A stretch of DNA of 64,000 bases from CAWDZK01 sp963726615 (GTDB lineage: Bacteria; Actinomycetota; Actinomycetes; JACCUZ01): NCBI GenBank assembly GCA_963726615.1, contig CAVSCX010000010.1, forward strand, positions 1 to 64,000, given 5' to 3'. The translations under genes were made by a program, and so were the position numbers. The first letter of the stretch is position 1, and each line of letters opens with the position of its first letter. Shown here piece by piece: positions 17,275-26,386 of this stretch. The notes under the pieces were generated by a model that worked only from the letters and a program-made list of their open reading frames with translations, was not told the origin of the DNA and searched no databases.

Positions 17275-18084
17275 TCACTCCTGCGCCGTCCGGTCGGGGG
17301 CACGCTCTGCACCCAGCTGGGTCTCGGTGCCGGTGAAGCCCACCGAGCGGTAGACCCGGATGGCCAGGTACTCGGGGTCGGCGACCATGACCAGGGTCCG
17401 AGCGCCCAGCTCGCCGAGGCCGTACCCGCCGACGTGGTGGACCAGCGTCCCGGCCAGGCCACGTCCGCGCGCGTCGGGGTGGGTGGCGACGGTCTGGAAC
17501 CTGGCGAGGCCAGGCCCGGCGGTCAGCAGGCCGAGATGGCTCACCAGGCGGTCGCCCAGGAAGGCGCCGAACCAGCCGCCGTGACCGGCGTGGGTGAGGG
17601 CCCGGTAGGTCGCGGCCCTGCGCTGCAGGAACTCGCGGTGGCTGTCAGGGTCGCTCTCCTCGTCGATCAGGGTCATCTCCAGCTCGATGCTCTGCGCCCA
17701 GTCGTCGTCGGAGGCGAAGAGCCGGTACGTCGCCTCGGTGTTCGGGCGCGGCGGCGGATGTACCGCTGTCGCGGTCATGACAGTCGACGCCTCGACGGAG
17801 AACCCCCGGTCGACGAACGCGCCGAGGTCACCCGCCCGCCTGCCGGTCCCGTCGACCCCGATCGCCACGTGGGCGGACCCGGGGAACGCTGCGGCGAACC
17901 GCGCCAGCCAGCGGTCCGTCTCATCGGCCGGCGGCGGGACTGCCAGGAGCAGGAAGTTGCCCCACCAGAACGTGGGGTTGTGCGGGCTGCGGACCACCAC
18001 GTGGTCCCCGAGGACCTCCACCGTGCTCCCGCCGCGCCGCAGCAGTGCGATGTCGGTGCGGAAGCCCAGCGACTCGATGTCCAC
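17275..18084 (-). CDS. GNAT family N-acetyltransferase
   Basis: A 269-residue protein with a degenerate N-terminal half (FWWGNFLLLAVPP, about residues 36-50) and a C-terminal GNAT fold. The acetyl-CoA-binding motif A is TVATHPDARGRGLAGTLVHHV. The start is the GTG at 18084; the open frame continues upstream without homology. It is transcribed divergently from the ABC-F gene with 57 nt between starts. The acceptor substrate is unknown. Confidence 0.8.
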   Translation of the reverse strand: MDIESLGFRTDIALLRRGGSTVEVLGDHVVVRSPHNPTFWWGNFLLLAVPPPADETDRWLARFAAAFPGSAHVAIGVDGTGRRAGDLGAFVDRGFSVEASTVMTATAVHPPPRPNTEATYRLFASDDDWAQSIELEMTLIDEESDPDSHREFLQRRAATYRALTHAGHGGWFGAFLGDRLVSHLGLLTAGPGLARFQTVATHPDARGRGLAGTLVHHVGGYGLGELGARTLVMVADPEYLAIRVYRSVGFTGTETQLGAERAPDRTAQE

Positions 18085-18141
18085 GGCGGGCGACTGTAAC
18101 TGGCTCGCGCGCCGGGGCTCGCTGGCCCACACTCGTGACAC

Positions 18142-19824
18142 GTGGGCCACGTCGACGTCAACGGGATCAGCTACTACCTGCCGGACGGTCGGTGTCTGCT
18201 CTCGGACGCGGTGTTCCGGGTCGGCGACGGCGCGAAGGTCGCGCTCGTGGGCGCGAACGGGGCCGGCAAGACGACCCTGCTCAAGCTTGTCGCCGGGGAC
18301 CTCGACCCCCACGAGGGCTCGATCGGCCGGTCCGGCGGGCTCGGGGTCATGCGGCAGTTCGTCGGCTCGGTGCGCGACGACTCGTCCGTGCGAGACCTGC
18401 TCGTCTCGGTCGCCCCGCCGGCGGTCCGCTCCGCGGCGGCGGCGCTCGAGGCGGCCGAGCTGGCGATGATGGAGCACGACGACGAGAAGACGCAGATGCG
18501 CTACGCGCAGGCGATCTCCGACTGGGCCGACGCCGGCGGCTACGACGCCGAGGTGCTCTGGGACACCTGCACGGTCGCTGCGCTCGGCATCCCGTTCGAG
18601 AAGGCGCAGTGGCGGGAGGTGCGGACGCTCTCCGGCGGGGAGCAGAAGCGGGTGGTGCTCGAGGCGCTGCTCCGCGGGCCGGACGACGTCCTGATGCTGG
18701 ACGAGCCGGACAACTACCTCGACGTGCCGGGAAAGCAGTGGCTCGAGGACGCGCTGCGCGAGTCCCCGAAGACCGTCCTGTTCGTCAGCCACGACCGCGA
18801 GCTGCTGGCACGGACCGCGACCCGGGTGGTGACCGTCGAGCTCGGCGCCGGCGGCAACACGACCTGGACCCACGGCGGTGGCTTCGCGACCTACCACGAG
18901 GCGCGCAGTGAGCGGTTCGCCCGCCTCGAGGAGCTCCGCCGCCGATGGGACGAGGAGCACGCCAAGATCAAGGCTCTGGTCCTCATGTACAAGCAGAAGG
19001 CTGCGTACAACGACGGCATGGCCTCGCGCTACCAGGCCGCCGTCACCCGTCTGCGCATGTTCGAGGAGGCCGGCCCGCCGCAGGCCATCCCCATGCAGCA
19101 GGACGTCAGCATGCGTCTGCGGGGTGCGCGTACCGGCAAGCGCGCCGTCGTCTGCGAGAACCTCGAGCTCACCGGGCTGATGAAGCCGTTCGACCTCGAG
19201 GTCTGGTACGGGGACCGGGTGGCCGTCCTCGGCTCCAACGGTTCGGGCAAGTCGCACTTCCTGCGGCTGCTGGCCCGCGGCGGCAGCGACCCCGATGCCG
19301 AGCACCGACCGGTCGAGGACCTGGTCATCGGGCCGGTCGCGCACTCCGGGCGCGCCCGACTCGGCGCGCGGGTGCGTCCGGGCTGGTTCGCCCAGACGCA
19401 CGAGCACCCCGAGCTTGTCGGACGGACGCTGCTCGACATCCTCTGGCGCGGTGACGAGCACCGGGAGGGGATGGGCCGTGAGCCGGCGTCGCGCGCGCTG
19501 GACCGCTACGAGCTCGCCCACGCCGCAGAGCAGCGCTTCGAGACGCTCTCGGGCGGCCAGCAGGCCCGGCTGCAGATCCTGCTGCTCGAGCTGTCCGGCG
19601 CCACGATGCTGCTGCTCGACGAGCCGACCGACAACCTCGACCTGGTCTCGGCCGAGGCCCTGGAGGAAGGGCTGTCGGCCTTCGACGGGACGGTGCTGGC
19701 GGTCACCCACGACCGGTGGTTCGCACGAGGCTTCGACCGGTTCCTGGTGTTCGGCGCCGACGGCGCCGTGTACGAGTCCGACGAGCCGGTCTGGGACGAG
19801 GGCCGGGTGCAGCGCGCCCGCTGA
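18142..19824 (+). CDS. ABC-F family ATP-binding cassette protein
   Basis: A 560-residue soluble protein with two nucleotide-binding domains and no transmembrane segments, hence ABC-F (ribosome-associated translation factors and target-protection proteins). NBD1 has Walker A GANGAGKTT, signature LSGGEQKR and Walker B LMLDEPDNYLD. NBD2 has GSNGSGKSH, LSGGQQAR and LLLDEPTDNLD. A basic helical linker joins them (about residues 245-310). The variant DEPDNYLD rather than DEPTNHLD marks a distinct actinobacterial subgroup. Whether it throttles translation or confers antibiotic tolerance cannot be told. Confidence 0.88.
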   Translation: MGHVDVNGISYYLPDGRCLLSDAVFRVGDGAKVALVGANGAGKTTLLKLVAGDLDPHEGSIGRSGGLGVMRQFVGSVRDDSSVRDLLVSVAPPAVRSAAAALEAAELAMMEHDDEKTQMRYAQAISDWADAGGYDAEVLWDTCTVAALGIPFEKAQWREVRTLSGGEQKRVVLEALLRGPDDVLMLDEPDNYLDVPGKQWLEDALRESPKTVLFVSHDRELLARTATRVVTVELGAGGNTTWTHGGGFATYHEARSERFARLEELRRRWDEEHAKIKALVLMYKQKAAYNDGMASRYQAAVTRLRMFEEAGPPQAIPMQQDVSMRLRGARTGKRAVVCENLELTGLMKPFDLEVWYGDRVAVLGSNGSGKSHFLRLLARGGSDPDAEHRPVEDLVIGPVAHSGRARLGARVRPGWFAQTHEHPELVGRTLLDILWRGDEHREGMGREPASRALDRYELAHAAEQRFETLSGGQQARLQILLLELSGATMLLLDEPTDNLDLVSAEALEEGLSAFDGTVLAVTHDRWFARGFDRFLVFGADGAVYESDEPVWDEGRVQRAR

Positions 19825-19948
19825 CGGGCCGGTGTGACGCTCGGCCACCGCGCGGCAGGCACTCGTGATGTTCCTGGGGGTTTCACCCGGATTGCGGACG
19901 CGTTACGGTGCGATCTTCGCGTCCCCGCCGGCCCTCTCTGGAGACCTC

Positions 19949-22792
19949 ATGCACCCCCTCCGTGCAACCCGTCGCCTGGCGCTGCTCGCAGCTCTCTCGG
20001 CCCTCGTCGCCCTCGCCGTGCCGCTGTCCGCGACACCGGCCGGTGCCGACCACACGCCGACCCCTTCCCGGGTGACCCTGATGGGCTCGCTGATGAGCGA
20101 GCTCGGCTGCGGGGGTGACTGGGACGAGGGCTGTACGGCGACGGACATGAGTCCAATCGCCGGCACCACGACGTACCAGCTCACCGGGACGCTGCCCGCG
20201 GGCAGCTACGAGTTCAAGGTGCGGCTCAACGGCGCCTGGACCGAGAACTACGGAGTCAACGGCGGCGCCGACGGCAGCAACTACCCGTTGCGGCTCGACG
20301 AGACGACGGCTCTGATCTTCACCTACGACCACACGACGCACGAGACGACGGTGCTGCCGCAGGGGTGGGCACCCGCAACCGCGCCGACCGCCGCAGACCG
20401 CCAGCTCGCGCGTGACAGCCTTCGCGCGCCGCTCACTCGCGAGCGGTTCTACTTCGTCATGGCCGACCGGTTCGCCGACGCGGACCCGGCCAACAACCAG
20501 GGCGGCCTCTCCGGCGACCGCGACGTCACGGGCTACGACCCCACGGGCAAGGGGTGGTACCACGGCGGCGACATCGCCGGCCTGACCAAGAAGCTCAGCT
20601 ACATCAAGCGTCTCGGCACGACCGCGATCTGGCTCACACCGTCGTTCAAGAACAAGCCGGTCCAGGGCACGGGTTCCGCGAAGAGTGCGGGCTACCACGG
20701 CTACTGGGTCACCGACTTCACCCAGATAGACCCGCACTTCGGCACCAACGCCGAGCTCGGCCGCTTCATCAAGAAGGCGCACGCCAAGAAGATGAAGGTC
20801 TTCTTCGACATCATCACCAACCACACCGCTGACGTCCTCGGCTACCCGGACTCGGCATACGTCGACAACGCCGGCATCCGCTCGGTTCCGTACGTGTCCA
20901 AGGCTACGAGCCCCTACACCGACGTCAACGGGACGCCGTTCGACGACGCGGCCTACGCCGCCGGTGGGAACGGCTTCCCGCCGGTCGACCTCACGTCGTT
21001 CCCGTACACGCCGACTTTCCTGACTCCGGCGGACCGGACCGCCAAGACCCCGGCGTGGCTCAACGACCCGACGATGTACCACAACCGCGGGACCTCGACG
21101 TTCTCCGGCGAGAACAGCCTGTACGGCGACTTCCCCTCCGGCGACAAGTCGGCCCTCGACGACCTCTGGACCGAGCGGCCCGCCGTCGTGATGGGCATGG
21201 AGGACATCTACAAGACATGGGTCGACTTCGGTGTCGACGGCTTCCGCATCGACACCGTCAAGCACGTGAACATGGAGTTCTGGCAGCAGTTCGCACCGGC
21301 CATCGAGCAGGAGGCTGCGAAGATCGGCAACCCGGACTTCTTCTCCTTCGGCGAGGTCTTCGACGCCAGCGCCGAGTACATGTCCCAGTACACGACGACG
21401 GGCCGGCTGCAGGCCACGCTGGACTTCGGCTTCCAGGACCGGTCTCGTCGGTTCGACCAGGGCAAGCGCACGACAGACCTGGCCGAGTTCTTCGCCAACG
21501 ACGACTACTACACGGACGCTGACAGCAACGCCTACCAGCTGCCGACGTTCCTCGGCAACCACGACATGGGCCGGGTCGGCTACTTCATCAAGGCCGACCA
21601 CGGGACGGCGACGGGCTCCGAGCTGCTGCAGCGCGACCAGCTCCTGCACTCGCTGATGTACCTCACCCGAGGGCAGCCGGTCGTCTACTACGGCGACGAG
21701 CAGGGCTTCATCGGGGACGGTGGTGACCAGGACGCCCGCCAGGACATGTTCGCGAGCAAGGTCGAGACCTACAACGACGATCAGATGATCGGCACCGCGA
21801 CCGGCAGCCGCGACCGCTACGACAAGCGCTCGCCGATGTACCGCTACATCAGCGACCTCTCCGACCTGGTCGCCGAGCACCCGACGCTGCGTGACGGTGC
21901 TCAGGTTCAGCGGTATGCCGTGAACGAGGCCGGCGTCTTCGCAGTGAGCCGCATCGACCGCCGCAAGAAGGTCGAGTACGTCGTGGCGCTGAACAACTCC
22001 GCCGAGCCCCGGCGGGTCGACCTGCCGACATATTCGGCGGGCATGCGGTTCGACGGTCTGTGGCCCGAGCACACACCGGACCTGCGGTCGGGCAGGGACA
22101 AGGCGATCTCGGTGACGGTGCCGGCGCTGTCGGCGCGGGTCTGGAAGGCGAGCCGGTCCCTCGCGAAACGCTCCTCCGCCCCCGGCATCACGTTCACGTC
22201 CTTGCAAGCCGGAAGCAACATCGGCAAGCGGGCCGAGATCGGCGTGACCGCAGACGCCGACTCGTTCAGCCAGGTGTCGTTCGCCTTCCGGCCGTACGGC
22301 ACGACGGACTGGACCTACCTGGGAACCGACGACAACGCGCCCTACCGCGTCTTCCATGACGTCAGCGGGGTCGCGCGGGGCACCTTGCTCGAGTACCGCG
22401 CGGTGCTCAAGGACTCCTCGGGACACCTGTCGTCGACCTCGACGATCGGGATCGCGGGTGACGCCAAGCCGGTCAAGGAGCCGACCGTGGTCTCCGTCAC
22501 GGTCGCCGGAGACTTCAACTCCGAGGTCGGCTGCCCGGCGGACTGGTCGCCGGACTGCCAGGCGGCGCACCTGACCCAGGGCCCGGACGGGCTGTGGACC
22601 GGGTCGTTCGACATCCCGGTCGGCTCGTGGCAGTACAAGATCGCGATCAACGACAGCTGGGACGTCAACTACGGGGCGGGCGGCGCCCGCAACGGTGGCA
22701 ACATCAGCCTGGTGCTCCCCGGCGCGACGACAGTCTCGTTCTCCTATGACCCGTTGACCCACGTGGTCACGACGGTGCCGCCGTCGTCCTGA
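19949..22792 (+). CDS. Secreted GH13 alpha-amylase/pullulanase with two X25-type domains
   Basis: A 947-residue exoenzyme. A Sec signal peptide (LALLAALSALVALAVPLS core, cleavage near AGA|D, residue 33) supports the ATG at 19949 rather than an upstream ATG at 19865. Domains in order: an X25-like carbohydrate-binding domain (about 40-130), a GH13 barrel (about 165-590), a beta domain, a linker region, and a second X25-like domain (about 850-945). The catalytic set is present: nucleophile in GFRIDTVKH, acid/base Glu in FSFGEVFD, and Asp in FLGNHDMGR. It probably degrades starch, glycogen or pullulan; specificity is not determinable. It is monocistronic. Confidence 0.9.
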   Translation: MHPLRATRRLALLAALSALVALAVPLSATPAGADHTPTPSRVTLMGSLMSELGCGGDWDEGCTATDMSPIAGTTTYQLTGTLPAGSYEFKVRLNGAWTENYGVNGGADGSNYPLRLDETTALIFTYDHTTHETTVLPQGWAPATAPTAADRQLARDSLRAPLTRERFYFVMADRFADADPANNQGGLSGDRDVTGYDPTGKGWYHGGDIAGLTKKLSYIKRLGTTAIWLTPSFKNKPVQGTGSAKSAGYHGYWVTDFTQIDPHFGTNAELGRFIKKAHAKKMKVFFDIITNHTADVLGYPDSAYVDNAGIRSVPYVSKATSPYTDVNGTPFDDAAYAAGGNGFPPVDLTSFPYTPTFLTPADRTAKTPAWLNDPTMYHNRGTSTFSGENSLYGDFPSGDKSALDDLWTERPAVVMGMEDIYKTWVDFGVDGFRIDTVKHVNMEFWQQFAPAIEQEAAKIGNPDFFSFGEVFDASAEYMSQYTTTGRLQATLDFGFQDRSRRFDQGKRTTDLAEFFANDDYYTDADSNAYQLPTFLGNHDMGRVGYFIKADHGTATGSELLQRDQLLHSLMYLTRGQPVVYYGDEQGFIGDGGDQDARQDMFASKVETYNDDQMIGTATGSRDRYDKRSPMYRYISDLSDLVAEHPTLRDGAQVQRYAVNEAGVFAVSRIDRRKKVEYVVALNNSAEPRRVDLPTYSAGMRFDGLWPEHTPDLRSGRDKAISVTVPALSARVWKASRSLAKRSSAPGITFTSLQAGSNIGKRAEIGVTADADSFSQVSFAFRPYGTTDWTYLGTDDNAPYRVFHDVSGVARGTLLEYRAVLKDSSGHLSSTSTIGIAGDAKPVKEPTVVSVTVAGDFNSEVGCPADWSPDCQAAHLTQGPDGLWTGSFDIPVGSWQYKIAINDSWDVNYGAGGARNGGNISLVLPGATTVSFSYDPLTHVVTTVPPSS

Positions 22793-22896
22793 GCGTGCTC
22801 GGGGTTCCTGGGCGCCGGCCGGGTGCCCCGGAACGGGGGAGGCGGCCGGCGGCGGAGGGCCCGATCGCGGGCGGGGGCAGGGTGCCCGAGGCGGTT

Positions 22897-22926
22897 TTGA
22901 CCGGCTCCGGCGGCGGGCGGTAGTCT
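22897..22926 (+). promoter_or_regulatory. Strong promoter for rplM-rpsI
   Basis: TTGACC (22897-22902), an 18-nt spacer and TAGTCT (22921-22926) closely match the housekeeping consensus. The predicted leader is about 78 nt and contains a hairpin (GTGCC+CACCC pairing with GGGTG+GGCAC with a CC bulge, about 22937-22962). Confidence 0.75.
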
Positions 22927-23010
22927 GCGAGGTCGTTGTGCCCACCCGGCGGGTGCCGGCACGAGTGATCTTGGCCCCAGCAACCCGACCGACAACAAGA
23001 AGGCCCCAGC

Positions 23011-23454
23011 GTGCGCACGTACAGCCCCAAGCCCGGCGACGTCCAGCGTCAGTGGCACGTGATCGACGCCACCGACGTCGTGCTCGGCCGGCTCGCCACC
23101 CAGGCGGCGACCCTGCTGCGAGGCAAGCACAAGCCGATCTACGCCCCGCACGTGGACACCGGCGACTTCGTCATCGTGGTCAACGCGGGCAAGGTCGCCC
23201 TGACCGGCAACAAGCGGGAGGCCAAGCTGGCCTACCGCCACTCGGGCTTCCCGGGCGGACTCACGGCGACGCCGTACAGCGTCCTGCTCGAGAAGCACCC
23301 GGAGCGTGCGGTCGAGAAGGCGGTCAAGGGGATGCTCCCGCACAACAGCCTCGGCCGGGCGATGGCGCGCAAGCTCAAGGTCTACGCCGGTCCGGAGCAT
23401 CCCCACCAGGGTCAGGCGCCGACGCCGTTCGAGATCACCCAGGTCGCGCAGTAG
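23011..23454 (+). CDS. rplM: 50S ribosomal protein L13
   Basis: uL13 of 147 residues, an early 50S assembly protein. The motifs RQWHVIDATDVVLGRLATQ, HSGFPGG and GMLPHNSLGRAMARKLKVYAG are classic. The GTG at 23011 is the first gene behind the strong promoter; rpsI follows after 50 nt. Confidence 0.98.
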   Translation: MRTYSPKPGDVQRQWHVIDATDVVLGRLATQAATLLRGKHKPIYAPHVDTGDFVIVVNAGKVALTGNKREAKLAYRHSGFPGGLTATPYSVLLEKHPERAVEKAVKGMLPHNSLGRAMARKLKVYAGPEHPHQGQAPTPFEITQVAQ

Positions 23455-23504
23455 CGACACCTGCTCCGCACGACCCATCGACGGAAGAGAAGCTGAGAGA
23501 CATC

Positions 23505-24014
23505 GTGGCCGAGACCACCAGCACCACCAGCCCCACCGAGGACACCGCCGAGCCGGCGCCCGAGAGCTTCACGACGGAGTCGTCGTCGGAGACGTTCACA
23601 GCGGCGACGCCCCGCGAGATCGTCACCGCTCCCGGCGCGGCCACCGGCCGCCGCAAGCAGGCCATCGCGCGGGTCCGGCTGGTGCCGGGCAGCGGCCGCT
23701 GGGTCGTCAACGGCAAGGCGCTCGACGTCTACTTCCCGAACAAGGTCCACCAGCAGCTGGTCAACGACCCGTTCGTGACACTCGGTGCCGAGGAGCGGTT
23801 CGACGTCGTCGCCCGCATCCACGGCGGCGGCAGCTCCGGACAGGCCGGCGCGCTGCGCCTGGCGATCGCGCGGGCCCTCAACGAGATCGACGAGGAGGGC
23901 AACCGCCCGTCGCTCAAGCGGGCCGGCTTCCTCACGCGTGACCCGCGGGTCAAGGAGCGGAAGAAGTACGGGCTGAAGAAGGCCCGCAAGGCGCCTCAGT
24001 ACAGCAAGCGCTGA
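23505..24014 (+). CDS. rpsI: 30S ribosomal protein S9
   Basis: uS9 of 169 residues from GTG 23505. A Thr/Glu/Ser-rich acidic N-terminal extension of about 45 residues, common in actinobacteria, precedes the core GRRKQAIARVRLVPGSG. The C-terminal tail ending KAPQYSKR reaches the P-site tRNA. The longer open frame from 22938 overlaps rplM and is rejected. Confidence 0.97.
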   Translation: MAETTSTTSPTEDTAEPAPESFTTESSSETFTAATPREIVTAPGAATGRRKQAIARVRLVPGSGRWVVNGKALDVYFPNKVHQQLVNDPFVTLGAEERFDVVARIHGGGSSGQAGALRLAIARALNEIDEEGNRPSLKRAGFLTRDPRVKERKKYGLKKARKAPQYSKR

Positions 24015-24031
24015 CCGGCGGCGCGCGGCGC

Positions 24032-25378
24032 GTGGGACGGATCTTCGGCACCGACGGCGTCCGGGGCCTGGCCAACCGGGACCTCACGGCCGAGCTGGCG
24101 CTCGACCTGTCGGTGGCCGCCGCGCACGTCCTCGGCGACGTGGGTGCCTTCGAGGGGCACCGCCCGACCGCTGTCGTGGGCCGCGACCCGAGGGCGTCGG
24201 GTGAGTTCCTGTCGGCAGCGGTGGTGGCCGGGCTCGCCAGCGCCGGCGTCGACGTGCTGGACGTCGGGGTGCTGCCCACGCCGGCAGTCGCGTTCCTCAC
24301 TGCGGACCTGGGTGCCGACCTCGGCGCTGTCATCTCGGCGAGTCACAACCCGATGCCCGACAACGGGCTGAAGTTCCTCGCGCGCGGCGGTCACAAGCTG
24401 GCCGACGAGCTCGAGAACGCGATCGAGGGCCGGTTGCGCGAGCAGTGGCAGCGCCCGACCGGCGCCGCCGTGGGCCGGGTCCGTCAGGACGCCACGGCCG
24501 GCGCGCGCTATGTCGAGCACCTGCTGTCCCGGCTGCCGCACAGCCTCGCCGGGTTGACGGTGGTCCTGGACACGGCGCACGGCGCCGCCCACCTGGTCGC
24601 ACCGGAGGTGCTCCGCCGAGCGGGGGCCGAGGTCGTCGCGATCGGCGACCGGCCGGACGGGCTGAACATCAACGACGGCTACGGATCGACCCACCTCGAC
24701 CGGCTGCGCGAGGCCGTGGTCGCCCACGGCGCCGACGCCGGGGTTGCCCTCGACGGCGACGCGGACCGCTGCCTCGCGGTCGACGCGCGCGGCGAGATCG
24801 TCGACGGTGACCAGATCATGGCGGTGCTCGCCCTGTCGCTGCGCGAGGCCGGCCAGCTGCCGCAGGACACTGCGGTCGTGACGGTCATGTCCAATCTGGG
24901 TTTCCGGCTCGCGATGGCCCGCGAGGGTGTGACCGTCGTGGAGACCGCCGTCGGCGACCGCTACGTCCTCGAGGCCATGAAGGCCGGCGGTTTCGTCCTC
25001 GGCGGCGAGCAGTCCGGCCACGTGATCTTCTCCGAGCACGCCACCACCGGCGACGGAACGCTCACCGCGATGCACCTGCTCGCGCGGGTCGCGGCCACCG
25101 GCAAGCCGCTGGAGGAGCTCGCCGCGGTGATGGACCGGCTCCCGCAGGTGCTGGTCAACGTCCGCGGCGTCGACCGCGGCGGGGTCGACAACTGCGAGCC
25201 GTTGCAGGCCGCGGTCCGCGACGCCGAAGCCGAGCTGGGCGGCGCCGGCCGGGTGCTGCTGCGGCCGAGCGGCACCGAGCCGGTCGTACGAGTGATGGTC
25301 GAGGCGCCCGAGCGGGGCCAGGCCGACGCCGTCGCCGAGCGGCTCGCGGACGTCGTGCGCACCCACCTCGCGCTGTAG
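24032..25378 (+). CDS. glmM: Phosphoglucosamine mutase
   Basis: Converts glucosamine-6-P to glucosamine-1-P for UDP-GlcNAc and peptidoglycan. The 448-residue protein has the phospho-serine loop ISASHNPMPDNG (Ser104), the metal loop DGDADR, and the phosphate-binding RPSGTEPVVRVM near the C-terminus. It starts at GTG 24032, 17 nt after rpsI, as in most actinobacteria. glmS, the preceding enzyme of the pathway, lies 1 kb downstream beyond coaA. Confidence 0.98.
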   Translation: MGRIFGTDGVRGLANRDLTAELALDLSVAAAHVLGDVGAFEGHRPTAVVGRDPRASGEFLSAAVVAGLASAGVDVLDVGVLPTPAVAFLTADLGADLGAVISASHNPMPDNGLKFLARGGHKLADELENAIEGRLREQWQRPTGAAVGRVRQDATAGARYVEHLLSRLPHSLAGLTVVLDTAHGAAHLVAPEVLRRAGAEVVAIGDRPDGLNINDGYGSTHLDRLREAVVAHGADAGVALDGDADRCLAVDARGEIVDGDQIMAVLALSLREAGQLPQDTAVVTVMSNLGFRLAMAREGVTVVETAVGDRYVLEAMKAGGFVLGGEQSGHVIFSEHATTGDGTLTAMHLLARVAATGKPLEELAAVMDRLPQVLVNVRGVDRGGVDNCEPLQAAVRDAEAELGGAGRVLLRPSGTEPVVRVMVEAPERGQADAVAERLADVVRTHLAL

Positions 25379-25383
25379 GTCGC

Positions 25384-26367
25384 TCAGAGCTTCCGCAGGC
25401 GGACCCGGCGGACGGCGTGGTCCGGACCCTTCTCGAGCACCAGCGTCGCGCGGCCGCGGGTCGGCAGGATGTTCTGCCGCAGGTTCGGCTCGTTCACCTC
25501 GGCCCAGATCGCCAGCGCCGTCTCACGGGCGTCCTCGTCGGAGAGGCCGGCGTAGCGGCGGAAGTAGGACGCCGGGTCCGCGAAGGCCGTCCGGCGCAGC
25601 CGGAGGAACCGCTCGACGTACCAGCGACGCACGTCGTCGGTGGCGGCGTCGACGTACACCGAGAAGTCGAAGTAGTCCGAGACGCTCATCCGGCTGCGGC
25701 CGTCCGCCTGCGGGCGCGGCGGCTGGAGGACGTTGAGGCCCTCCACGACCAGGATGTCGGGTGCGCGGACCATCACGCTCTCGTCCTTGACGACGTCGTA
25801 GCCGAGGTGCGAGTAGACCGGGGCCGGCACCTCGGGCTCGCCCGCCTTCACGGCTGCAAGGAACCGCAGCAGCGCGCGCTGGTCGTACGTCTCGGGGAAG
25901 CCCTTGCGGCCCAGGATCCCGCGTCGCTCGAGCTCGCTGTTCGGGAGCAGGAAGCCGTCGGTGGTCACCAGCGAGACCTTCGGATGGTGCGGCCAGCGGG
26001 CCAGGAGCTCCCGCAGCAGCCGCGAGGTCGTGCTCTTGCCGACGGCCACGCTGCCGGCGACACCGACGACGAACGGAACCCGCGCCGACTCCTCGCCGAG
26101 AAAGGTGGAGGTCGCGTGGTGCCGCTCGTACGCGGCCGTGACCTGGAGGTTGAGCAGTCGCGACAGTGGCAGGTAGACCTCCTCGACCTCGGTCAGGTCG
26201 ATTGTCTCGCCGAGACCGCGGAGTCGCGTCACGTCCCTGTCGTCGAGGGTCAGGGGGGTGGTGTCACGCAGGGCGCTCCACCGGTCGCGGTCGATCTGCA
26301 CGTACGGCGAGCGCGCGGGCACCGCCGGGCCCGACGGCCTCGGCGCCTGCTCCGGGGGCGGGCTCAC
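25384..26367 (-). CDS. coaA: Type I pantothenate kinase
   Basis: First step of CoA synthesis, phosphorylating pantothenate. The P-loop is GVAGSVAVGKST, with family motifs YLPLSRLLNL, TTDGFLLPN and YFDFSVYVDA. The frame stays open to 26397, with ATG codons at 26388 and 26397. I chose the GTG at 26367 (327 aa) because an AGGG lies 9 nt upstream and homologues start near SPYVQIDRDRWSALR. The longer starts would overlap the glmS start codon. It converges on glmM with 5 nt between stops. Confidence 0.93.
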   Translation of the reverse strand: MSPPPEQAPRPSGPAVPARSPYVQIDRDRWSALRDTTPLTLDDRDVTRLRGLGETIDLTEVEEVYLPLSRLLNLQVTAAYERHHATSTFLGEESARVPFVVGVAGSVAVGKSTTSRLLRELLARWPHHPKVSLVTTDGFLLPNSELERRGILGRKGFPETYDQRALLRFLAAVKAGEPEVPAPVYSHLGYDVVKDESVMVRAPDILVVEGLNVLQPPRPQADGRSRMSVSDYFDFSVYVDAATDDVRRWYVERFLRLRRTAFADPASYFRRYAGLSDEDARETALAIWAEVNEPNLRQNILPTRGRATLVLEKGPDHAVRRVRLRKL

Positions 26368-26373
26368 GGCCGA

Positions 26374-26379
26374 TACCCT
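26374..26379 (+). promoter_or_regulatory. Candidate -10 for a leaderless glmS transcript
   Basis: TACCCT at 26374-26379 ends 7 nt before the glmS ATG (26387), placing the expected transcription start at or next to the A of the start codon. No Shine-Dalgarno precedes glmS, consistent with a leaderless mRNA, which is common in actinobacteria. The -35 region is weak. Confidence 0.4.
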
Positions 26380-26386
26380 GTCACCC

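Noticed and set aside
19883..22945. A 1020-residue open frame on the minus strand opposite the amylase
   Set aside because: Its sequence is Arg/Val/Ala-rich low complexity without motifs. The plus-strand frame has a signal peptide and complete GH13 motifs, so the antisense frame is a product of high GC.
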